Source: CAVVIH01 sp963748295
GTDB taxonomy: Bacteria > Acidobacteriota > Vicinamibacteria > Vicinamibacterales > 2-12-FULL-66-21
Direction: 5' to 3'
Assembly: GCA_963748295.1 (NCBI GenBank)
Contig: CAVVIH010000008.1
Location: 434,001-498,000 of the forward strand
Length of the DNA: 64,000 nt
Position numbers and translations under genes: made by a program. Of the stretch, positions 1-6,402 are shown piece by piece. The notes under the pieces were generated by a model. That model was not told the DNA's origin and did not search any database. It saw nothing but the letters and a program-made list of their open reading frames with translations. How positions within the stretch are numbered: position 1 is the stretch's first letter; each line of letters begins with the position of its first letter.

Positions 1-176
1 AGTTCGCCAGCGGGGCGACGCCCGAGGAGATCTGCGCGCGGTCGATTCGTTTTCTTTCAGAGGCGGGGGTCAGGCATTTCTACATCAGCAACCTGCCGCT
101 GGCGCGCTCGGCGTTCACGCTGGAGCGCATCATCTCGCTCGCGCGGGCGGAGGCGCCTACTCGCCTGACCCCTTGA
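1..176 (+). CDS. metF: Methylenetetrahydrofolate reductase, C-terminal end (partial)
   Basis: Only the last 57 codons are inside the window; the frame is open from base 3 to the TGA at 174-176. The residues GVRHFYISNLPLARSAFTLE resemble the end of MetF-type reductases (E. coli has a GVKDFHFYTLNRAEMSY-like segment at the same place), where this stretch forms the last strand and helix of the TIM barrel. If right, the enzyme reduces 5,10-methylene-THF to 5-methyl-THF for methionine synthesis. The gene ends 20 bases inside the convergent gene on the other strand. The match is short, so the identity is moderate. Confidence 0.55.
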   Translation, partial: FASGATPEEICARSIRFLSEAGVRHFYISNLPLARSAFTLERIISLARAEAPTRLTP

Positions 177-882
177 ACTGATCGTCCTCGTCCGCGAACA
201 GGATGTTGAACGTCGTGAGCGATCCGTAGCAGCCGCTGATATAGCTCTGAAGCTTGACCTTCACATCCGGCGGCAGCTCCGCGGCGTTGATCTGCTGCTC
301 GAGGGTGCGGAGCCGGTTCCGGATCATCACGATCTTGTGAAAGAACGTTTCAATCGGGAAGCTCTTCTCCTGGGTCGCGTTCCCCGGCCGCAGCACGAGC
401 GCGCCGCCTCGCCATTTCTCCGCGGGCACGACGGCGGTCACGCCTGCTTCCTCGCGAATCACGCGCCGCAGGAGCATCTCGATATCCGCTTCCTGGCTGC
501 TCATCGGCCCCATCGTCCTTTCCCGGTCGCTTACGATTGGAAACGGATCGCGGTCCAGCCGCGCCGCGCGCGGTGCCGCGCTGTGCACTGAGTCTGCCCG
601 CGGGCCCTGCCCTGAGGGAGCGAAGCCACTCGAAGAGGCCTGCCCTGAGCGAACGGAGCGAGTCGTCCCTCGACCTTGCTCGGGACGACCCTGAGGTTCT
701 CGAAGGGTCGAAGGGTCGATGCGCGGGCCGCCGCGGTAATTGTGTTCGCTTCCGCAGTAGCCGCACGCGACGCGAATCGGCAGCCCGTCTGGCCCCGCCG
801 CGATCACCGTGTGCATGCGATCGAGCTTGCACGCACGGCAATAATCCTCGAGCGAGTCTCCCGCGCGATAAGTCCGGCTCAC
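157..882 (-). CDS. Zinc-ribbon hypothetical protein with a repeat-derived linker
   Basis: 241 residues from a GTG start; function not recognised. The N-terminus has two CxxC pairs (Cys15/18 and Cys40/43) separated by about 21 residues, a plausible zinc ribbon. Residues 57-98 are low-complexity and correspond to DNA at about 590-720 that looks like an interspersed chromosomal repeat (CCCTGAGCGAA-type units in both orientations) read in frame. The C-terminal half (about 125-235) is more ordinary and helical, with a segment resembling a small coiled bundle. The start is 19 bases from the divergent aminotransferase, so the two probably share a promoter region. Confidence 0.6.
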   Translation of the reverse strand: MSRTYRAGDSLEDYCRACKLDRMHTVIAAGPDGLPIRVACGYCGSEHNYRGGPRIDPSTLREPQGRPEQGRGTTRSVRSGQASSSGFAPSGQGPRADSVHSAAPRAARLDRDPFPIVSDRERTMGPMSSQEADIEMLLRRVIREEAGVTAVVPAEKWRGGALVLRPGNATQEKSFPIETFFHKIVMIRNRLRTLEQQINAAELPPDVKVKLQSYISGCYGSLTTFNILFADEDDQFKGSGE

Positions 883-889
883 CGCAGGG

Positions 890-895
890 TATTAT
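890..895 (+). promoter_or_regulatory. Putative -10 box (TATTAT), leaderless start for the aminotransferase
   Basis: TATTAT ends six bases before the ATG at 902, so transcription would begin at or next to the start codon. There is no Shine-Dalgarno sequence in between. No clear -35 element is seen. Confidence 0.4.
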
Positions 896-901
896 GTCGC
901 A

Positions 902-2101
902 ATGGGCAGTTTTCTCGATTCCGTTCCGTTCTCCGGCATCATCCGCATCCGCGACATGATGTACGCCGTCAAGGATCCGTTCCGTCTCGATCAGGGAGAC
1001 GTGAGCTTCGATGCGCCGGATACCGTGAAGCGCGCGATGCATCGCGCCATCGACGAAAACAAGACTCACTACCTCCAGACCACCGGTCTGCCGCACCTGC
1101 TCGACCTGCTTGCCGACAAGCTGCGAACGAAGAACGGCACGCCGATCGGCAGCTCCGACGAGGTGATGGTCACGACCGGCGGCATCCATGCCCTCTACAT
1201 CTTGTGCCAGGCACTGCTCGAGCCCGGAGACGAGGTCATCGTCCCCGATCCGGAATGGCCGCCCGCCGCGGGGAACGTCAAGGCAGCGCACGCGGTGCCG
1301 GTGCCGTGTCCGTTGCACGAGCATCTCGGGTGGCGCTACGACCTGGCGGAGCTCGAGTCGAAGATCACGCCGAAGACCCGCGCGATCTACATCAACTCAC
1401 CCCACAACCCGACCGGCGGTGTGCTGACGCGTGATGACGTCGAGCGCATAGCGGCGCTGGTGCGCGACCGCGGCCTGTGGCTGATCTCCGACGAGGCCTA
1501 CGAGGATGTCGTGTTCGACGGCGCCACGCACGTCAGCCCGGCGTCGCTGCCAGGCATGTATGAGCGCACGATTCCCGTCTACACGTTCAGCAAGACCTAC
1601 GCGATGACCGGTCTGCGCCTCGGCTACCTGGCCGCCCGCGACGCAAAGCTGCGCGAGCGGATGAAGAAGGTGCTCTTCTACACGGCGAGCAATATCGCGT
1701 CTGTCGTGCAGTACGGCGGCGTCGGCGCTCTGGAAGGCTCCCAGGAATCGATCGGCGCGTTCCTGACGGAACTCCAGGCGAGACGCGACCTGTTTTACGA
1801 CGGCATCCGCAGATACGGGTCGGGGGTGCTGACCGGCGAGGCGCCGCGCGGCGCGTTCTACGCGTTCCTCAAGATCGATCCGGCGTGGCGGCCGCAGGTG
1901 GGCAAGCAGATCGAATCGCAGTCCTGGACGATGGCGGAGTACTTGATTTCGCAGGGCAGGATTGGGTGCGTTCCCGGCGTCGACTTCGGCGCCACCGGCG
2001 AGGGTTACGTGCGTTTCTGCTTCGCGCGCGATCGCCGGGAGCTGAGCGGCGCGCTCGAGTCGCTCCGATCGCTGCTCGCCGGCGCCCCCGTGCGGTCGTA
2101 A
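902..2101 (+). CDS. PLP-dependent aminotransferase, class I/II
   Basis: 399 residues, typical length for fold-type I aminotransferases of the aspartate/aromatic group. Visible hallmarks are the NSPHNPTGG segment that contacts PLP and substrate, the SDEAYEDVVF segment with the Asp that pairs with the PLP pyridine nitrogen, and SKTYAMTGLRLGY with the Schiff-base lysine at about residue 231. An arginine for substrate carboxylate is expected in the C-terminal GYVRFCFA segment. Substrate is not predictable; aspartate, alanine or a keto acid are all possible. A downstream start at Met19/20 is possible, but the -10 box at 890-895 supports 902. It converges with the response-regulator gene, with five bases between. 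Confidence 0.85.
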   Translation: MGSFLDSVPFSGIIRIRDMMYAVKDPFRLDQGDVSFDAPDTVKRAMHRAIDENKTHYLQTTGLPHLLDLLADKLRTKNGTPIGSSDEVMVTTGGIHALYILCQALLEPGDEVIVPDPEWPPAAGNVKAAHAVPVPCPLHEHLGWRYDLAELESKITPKTRAIYINSPHNPTGGVLTRDDVERIAALVRDRGLWLISDEAYEDVVFDGATHVSPASLPGMYERTIPVYTFSKTYAMTGLRLGYLAARDAKLRERMKKVLFYTASNIASVVQYGGVGALEGSQESIGAFLTELQARRDLFYDGIRRYGSGVLTGEAPRGAFYAFLKIDPAWRPQVGKQIESQSWTMAEYLISQGRIGCVPGVDFGATGEGYVRFCFARDRRELSGALESLRSLLAGAPVRS

Positions 2102-2105
2102 GGCG

Positions 2106-2864
2106 TCAGCTCTCCTCGCAGCTCTCGAGCAGTTCCAGCAGCAGCTCCGGGTTCGTGATGTGTCCGAGGATGAACGTCCGCGGACCCGGCGAGGCCTTCA
2201 CCAGCGTTGGCGTGAGCGCGATGCCGTCAGCGCCGCCCTGGAGTGGATTCTTCGAAAGATCGTGAATCGTCAGTTTGACGCGGCTGGACTTGTAGCGCGT
2301 CAGCACTTCCTGGATGTTCTCGAGAGCCGACGCGGACTGCGGCGAGTGCGCGCTGACATAGAGAATCAATTCGATCGGATCCGGGCACTCCTCTCCTCCG
2401 TGGCCCCTGGAACCAAATCCGGATGACTGCTTCGATCCGGCCCTCTTCCGTCGGCCAGGCTTCGCCGGCTCGCCTCCTCCGAGCTTCTGCTTGATGCGAT
2501 CGACGAGGTCGTCGAGGTCGAACGGCTTCAGAATGACCTCGACGCCTTTCGCCTCGGTCGGATTCGGATGTGCCGTAACCAGCAGCGCCGGCGTTGCCTC
2601 GAGCAGTCCTTCCGCTTCGGCCTGCTGGATAAGCCATCCGCCCGTTCGGATCGGGAGCATGTAGTCGGTCAACACCAGATCGAACTGCTGCTGCCGAAGG
2701 CACTCGAGGCCCTCTTCCGCGGAGCGGCAGGCGGTCGGCTTGTAGCCCGCGAGCTGCAGCAGCGTCGACAGCAGGTCGCAGATGTCGTTGTCGTCCTCGA
2801 CGAGCAGAATTGACGGGCGCGCCAGCGCCTCGAGCTCCGATTCGATCCAACGAGTCATGTTCAC
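2106..2864 (-). CDS. Response regulator receiver fused to a KaiB-like domain
   Basis: 252 residues. Residues 18-125 are a CheY-like receiver with the acidic pocket EDD (23-25), phospho-acceptor Asp67 in LVLTDYMLP, Thr97 and Lys113 in ILKPF. A basic, glycine-rich linker (about 130-158) follows. Residues 164-249 look like KaiB: IELILYVSAHSPQS matches the KaiB first strand and NTPNS-like turn, then LTIHDLSKNP and IALTPTLVKASPGP match the conserved DVLKNP and LATPTLxKxxPxP blocks. KaiB is the fold-switching clock protein related to thioredoxin; the same fold occurs at the N-terminus of SasA. No kaiA, kaiC or other clock gene is in the window, so a circadian role is not implied. Output may be protein-protein interaction, since no DNA-binding domain is present. 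Confidence 0.8.
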   Translation of the reverse strand: MNMTRWIESELEALARPSILLVEDDNDICDLLSTLLQLAGYKPTACRSAEEGLECLRQQQFDLVLTDYMLPIRTGGWLIQQAEAEGLLEATPALLVTAHPNPTEAKGVEVILKPFDLDDLVDRIKQKLGGGEPAKPGRRKRAGSKQSSGFGSRGHGGEECPDPIELILYVSAHSPQSASALENIQEVLTRYKSSRVKLTIHDLSKNPLQGGADGIALTPTLVKASPGPRTFILGHITNPELLLELLESCEES

Positions 2865-3026
2865 CGGCGCCTCTTCAGAGCAATCCCTTTGCCGCGGCCA
2901 ATCCTGGCCTGTAAACGTCTGACGGTCAAAATGTTGGACGGACGATTTCCCGCGAAAGGGCGAGCTGGTGTGTATGCGGCTGCTTCGACTGTGTAGGCGA
3001 AGTGATACGCGGTCGGACGCCGGGAT
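2865..3026. other. Intergenic region, no gene seen
   Basis: 162 bases between the end of the SDR gene and the start of the response regulator, both on the minus strand. I see no convincing terminator or promoter. Confidence 0.4.
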
Positions 3027-3773
3027 CTACCGCACGTGGCGGCCGCCGTCGACCCTGATGGTTTCGCCGGTGATGAACGTCGTCTCGAGCAGGAACACGG
3101 TCGCCGCTGCGATGACGTCTTCGCCGCCCCAATGGCCCAGCGGCGTGGCCTTCTCGACCGCCCCGAACTCATCACTGGCGGTACCTTCGGGCGCCAGGAT
3201 GGGACCCGGAGCGATCGCGTTCACCAGAATCCGGTCGGGCGCCAGCTCCAGGGCCAGTGCCTCGGTCAGGCCGATGACACCGCGCTTGGCCACGTAGTAC
3301 GGCAAATACCCTGGATATCGCGGGCGCCCGCTGGCGGCAATCCAGTCCGAGAAGTTGACGATGCGTCCCTGGCCGGAAGTCCGCATGTAGGGAACCGCGG
3401 CCCGGCAGCAAAGGAAGGTGGCCTTCAGATCGACGTCGATCACCGCATCCCAGCGCGCTTCGTCGGTCGCGTCGAACGGGACGGACGAATACACCGACGC
3501 CATGTTGACGAGGATATCGAGCCGGCCGAGCTCCGCGGCCGCGCGATCCACCAGCGCCGCGCACGATTCGCCGCGGGACAGGTCCGCCTGCACGACAACC
3601 GCACGGCTTCCCGCCGCGCGGACCTCCGCCGCGGTTGTTTCGGCTTCGTCCCTGGATCGGTTGTAGGAAAGAGCGATATCGACGCCGCGCTTGGCGAGCG
3701 TGGAAGCGATCACCGCTCCGATGCGTTTGCCGCCGGTGATGAGCGCGGCTGTGCCGGCGAGAGTGAACTGCAC
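3027..3773 (-). CDS. SDR family oxidoreductase
   Basis: 248 residues using a GTG at 3773, chosen because the SDR fold begins right there (FTLAGTAALITGG) and the start lies 15 bases after the upstream stop; the open frame runs further upstream but that part overlaps the preceding gene and looks like a shadow. The Rossmann motif is TGGKRIG, followed by DILVNMAS (NNAG variant) and the catalytic YYVAK. A C-terminal IRVDGG motif is typical of FabG-like and pteridine-reductase-like SDRs. Cofactor is probably NADP(H); an Arg follows TGGK as in pteridine reductases. It is the last gene of a three-gene minus-strand run with the two secreted proteins upstream. Confidence 0.8.
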   Translation of the reverse strand: MQFTLAGTAALITGGKRIGAVIASTLAKRGVDIALSYNRSRDEAETTAAEVRAAGSRAVVVQADLSRGESCAALVDRAAAELGRLDILVNMASVYSSVPFDATDEARWDAVIDVDLKATFLCCRAAVPYMRTSGQGRIVNFSDWIAASGRPRYPGYLPYYVAKRGVIGLTEALALELAPDRILVNAIAPGPILAPEGTASDEFGAVEKATPLGHWGGEDVIAAATVFLLETTFITGETIRVDGGRHVR

Positions 3774-3787
3774 GCGGAACCGTTCGA

Positions 3788-4432
3788 TCAGGCTTCGATC
3801 TTGCCGATCAGTACGAGGCCGAACTTCAGGGAACCCGAGGGCTTGCCGTCCCGGAGCACAGGAACTTCCATGATCACCGCGTCGTGCCCGAGCTCTGTCT
3901 TGTGCAGCGACAGCGGCGCGCCGGACGCGACCGGCGGATCGATGCTCCACACACCCGGATGCGAGCCGCCGATCGACTGCTTCGAGATCTCGACCGTGCC
4001 GTCGTGGCCGCGTGGCGCGGGATCCTGATCGACGGCCGCCGGGCTGAGGAGCAGGAAGTCACGAAACGGCGATACACCGAGGTGATCGCCATTCTGCGGC
4101 TGTATGCCGTAGCGCAGCGTGTACACGCCTGCCTTGATGATGCGTCCGCGTACGTCCCGGAAGTCGGCCGGAATCTTCACCGCGCCGACGAGCGAGCCTT
4201 CCTCCACATCGGCCCAGGATGCCGCGTTCGTGCCTGGCTTCAGGGAAAGACCTGAGACCCACCAGAAATCGAGCGTGGTGGCAGGATTGACCGCGACGCG
4301 GACGCCATCGGCGGCGAGTTTCTGCGAGATAGCCGGCGCGATGCCGTCAGGGGGTGGCGCCTTCTGCGGCGTGGCGGCCAGGGATCCCTGGCCGACCACG
4401 ACATGGAGCAGGAGGACGGTGAGGAACGTCAC
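3788..4432 (-). CDS. Secreted protein, DUF2911-like
   Basis: 214 residues, GTG start. The N-terminus is a signal peptide (hydrophobic 2-18, cleavage probably after LAA near residue 20). The rest is beta-rich, with WWVSGLSLKPG, IKAGVYTLRYG and a proline-glycine-rich second half. The GVYTLRYG block followed by strands resembles the DUF2911 family of exported proteins, but the resemblance is partial. The start overlaps the upstream gene's stop by 4 bases (GTGA), so the two are translationally coupled. Function unknown. Confidence 0.65.
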   Translation of the reverse strand: MTFLTVLLLHVVVGQGSLAATPQKAPPPDGIAPAISQKLAADGVRVAVNPATTLDFWWVSGLSLKPGTNAASWADVEEGSLVGAVKIPADFRDVRGRIIKAGVYTLRYGIQPQNGDHLGVSPFRDFLLLSPAAVDQDPAPRGHDGTVEISKQSIGGSHPGVWSIDPPVASGAPLSLHKTELGHDAVIMEVPVLRDGKPSGSLKFGLVLIGKIEA

Positions 4433-5097
4433 CGGACCGAGAACGAGCCGACAAACGACGACTTGCGATCGAGCAGCGTCCAGCGGGCGCCGAGGCCGTC
4501 ACCCGACCACTCGAATCGACGCGTCAAGCCGATCTTTGGATGGTCGACGCGCGCCAGCGGTTCGAACCACTGGGCGGATGCACAGGTCGGCGAATGCTCG
4601 ACGTTGGTGTTGATGTCCACGTTCGCCGCGCCGGCCGACACACGCACGTCGTCGCCGCTCGTTTCGAACGTGATCGGCGTCGCGGTCGTCGTGATGATGC
4701 CTCGCACGAGATCGGGCGCGAGCGAGCGGGCCATTTCCGCCAGCGCTTCCTGCTGCGCCGGCGTCGCGCGGCGATCGACCATCAGCATCGACTTGATGGA
4801 GGTCGGTGCGATGCCGCCGAGCTCGTGCGTCCCGAGGTTCACGTTGCCGGCCACCAGCGCCACCACGGAGAGGCCGTCCAGGGACACGCCCTTGAAGCTG
4901 CCCTTGCGGACGCGCCACGCCATCATGGCTTCACGGCCAGCGACTTCTCCCTCGCTGCCCATGATGCAGCCGCCGGTATAAACCTCAGCCGTCCGGGCCT
5001 CGACGTAATCACCGATGACCGCTTCGTCGGCCGCCGCATTCAGGCCGGCAGACAGCGCGAGGGCAAATGCCGCAGCAAGCGTGTATTTCATAGTCAA
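4429..5097 (-). CDS. Secreted DUF1326-family protein
   Basis: 222 residues with a signal peptide (cleavage near AAADEA, residue 22). The block DYVEARTAEVYTGGCIMGSE then GREAMMAWRVRKGSFKGVSLDGLSVVALV, and later VDRRATPAQQEALAEM, are the conserved features of DUF1326 proteins, whose biochemical role is unknown. It heads a short operon with the DUF2911-like protein (4-base overlap) and possibly the SDR gene. A TATAAT sits just upstream on this strand (5111-5116). Confidence 0.75.
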   Translation of the reverse strand: MTMKYTLAAAFALALSAGLNAAADEAVIGDYVEARTAEVYTGGCIMGSEGEVAGREAMMAWRVRKGSFKGVSLDGLSVVALVAGNVNLGTHELGGIAPTSIKSMLMVDRRATPAQQEALAEMARSLAPDLVRGIITTTATPITFETSGDDVRVSAGAANVDINTNVEHSPTCASAQWFEPLARVDHPKIGLTRRFEWSGDGLGARWTLLDRKSSFVGSFSVR

Positions 5098-5110
5098 AAC
5101 CTCTGCGTCG

Positions 5111-5116
5111 ATTATA
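5111..5116 (-). promoter_or_regulatory. Putative -10 box (TATAAT) for the DUF1326 operon
   Basis: A perfect TATAAT on the minus strand, ending 13 bases before the ATG at 5097, predicts a leader of about 7 nt. The expected -35 region falls at or beside the 5127-5144 hairpin and has no clear TTGACA. Confidence 0.45.
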
Positions 5117-5126
5117 GCCCGCCCGG

Positions 5127-5144
5127 GCAGGGCTAAAGCCCTGC
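5127..5144. terminator. Palindromic hairpin between two minus-strand genes
   Basis: GCAGGGC-TAAA-GCCCTGC, a perfect 7-bp stem with a 4-base loop. It lies just after the small Cys-rich gene and before the DUF1326 promoter. There is no T-run, so it may be a dispersed REP-type palindrome rather than a terminator. Confidence 0.4.
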
Positions 5145-5152
5145 GCTACGGG

Positions 5153-5383
5153 TCAGGCGTGGTCGCAGCACTCCCGGCCGCGGACGCAATCCCCGGCGTT
5201 CACAGCCCGACCGTCCGGCCCGAACGCCTTCTGGGTGCAGACGCACCAGTAGGAGGTCGCCCCGAGCTGCGTGTCCAAGTCCTGCTCGACGACGGCATCG
5301 ACCAGGACGTACATGCCCTTGTGCCTGAGGTTGCCGCAATGGGACGAGTTGAAGTGCCGGGACGACAGTGGCGGATGATCCAT
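5153..5383 (-). CDS. Small cysteine-rich hypothetical protein
   Basis: 76 residues, ATG start with a GAGG eight bases upstream region. Cysteines at about 16, 47, 49, 66, 72 and 73 and several histidines suggest metal binding or disulfides (CVC, CVRGRECC). No signal peptide. It lies downstream of the molybdenum hydroxylase operon on the same strand, separated from it by a short TCAGCTG-type repeat. I do not recognise the family. Confidence 0.5.
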   Translation of the reverse strand: MDHPPLSSRHFNSSHCGNLRHKGMYVLVDAVVEQDLDTQLGATSYWCVCTQKAFGPDGRAVNAGDCVRGRECCDHA

Positions 5384-5390
5384 ATGTTCC

Positions 5391-5423
5391 TCAGCTATCA
5401 GCTGTCAGCCGTCAGCTCTCAGA
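5391..5423. repeat. Heptamer repeat patch, TCAGCTG family
   Basis: Four to five degenerate copies of a TCAGCTG-like 7-mer run into the stop codon of the FAD-subunit gene. The same family recurs at 46886-46968. Confidence 0.6.
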
Positions 5424-6402
5424 CGACCGCCATTCCAGCGGCCTTCATGATGGCGCGCTTGACGGCGGTCCGTGCGATCTGAACCTTGTAGGCGTTCTGC
5501 GTCATTGGCTTCACGCCGGTCACGGCGGCGTCGGCGGCAGCCATCGCCGCTTCTTCCGACATCGTCTTGCCGGTGAGGGCGGCTTCGGCCGCCGTCGATC
5601 TCCAGGGTACCGGCGCCACCGCGCCCATGACGATGCGCGCGCCGCGGACGGTCGTGCCGTTCATCGACAGCGAGACCGAGGCCAACGCCAGCGGCCAGTC
5701 GTGCGACTGCTTGAAGCGCACCTCGTAGGTCGCGTTCCGCGCGCCGCCGGGCGCGGGCAGGATCACGTGCGTCAGCAGCTCGTTCGGCGCCAGCACCGTT
5801 TCGCCGAACAGGTTGCGATCGGGCATCTGGTAGTAGTCCGCCGCCGCAACCTGGCGCTCGCCCGCCGGGCCCGCGATGCGGAACGTGGCGTTGAGCGCGA
5901 TGGCCGGCACCGCCAGGCTCGACGGATGCACGATGTGGCACGGGCCGTCGCCGAAGATGGCGTGGTACTGGTTCTCGCCGTCAACCGCAAAGCAGCGCGA
6001 GCCGCCCTTCTTCAGGCAGTTGAACTCCTCGTTGCGGAAGTACCAGCACCGCGGCCGCTGGTTCAGATTGCCGCCGATCGTCCCGGCGTTGCGAATCTGC
6101 GGCGTCCCGACCTCCGCGGCGGCCTGGACCAGCGCGGGATAGAGCTTCGACGCATCGGCATGCGCGGCCAGCTCCGCGAGCGTCACGGCCGCGCCGATTC
6201 GCAGGCCGCCCTCCGGCGTCTTTCGAATCGTGCGATCGAGGTTCTTGACGTTGACGAGGCGATCCGGCTGCGCGATGTAGTCCTTCATCATCGCGAGCAG
6301 ATCCATCCCGCCGGCGAGCGGCAGGATCTTTCCGCGCTCGGTGCCGAGCGCGGCGATCGCTTCCTTCTCGTTGGCCGCGTTTACGTAGGCAAACGCCTTC
6401 AC
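5419..6402 (-). CDS. Molybdenum hydroxylase FAD subunit (PaoB/YagS-like)
   Basis: 327 residues from a GTG at 6402 that overlaps the large-subunit stop by 4 bases. The FAD-binding PCMH fold is marked by LPLAGGMDLLAMM and GTIGGNLNQRPRCWYF. After it comes a cysteine-containing loop (Cys residues in RCWYF, FNCLKK, SRCF, GPCHIVHPS) like the one that carries an extra [4Fe-4S] cluster in E. coli PaoB. The C-terminal CO-dehydrogenase flavoprotein domain follows. It passes electrons between the [2Fe-2S] subunit and the acceptor. It is third in the operon. Confidence 0.85.
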   Translation of the reverse strand: MKAFAYVNAANEKEAIAALGTERGKILPLAGGMDLLAMMKDYIAQPDRLVNVKNLDRTIRKTPEGGLRIGAAVTLAELAAHADASKLYPALVQAAAEVGTPQIRNAGTIGGNLNQRPRCWYFRNEEFNCLKKGGSRCFAVDGENQYHAIFGDGPCHIVHPSSLAVPAIALNATFRIAGPAGERQVAAADYYQMPDRNLFGETVLAPNELLTHVILPAPGGARNATYEVRFKQSHDWPLALASVSLSMNGTTVRGARIVMGAVAPVPWRSTAAEAALTGKTMSEEAAMAAADAAVTGVKPMTQNAYKVQIARTAVKRAIMKAAGMAVV

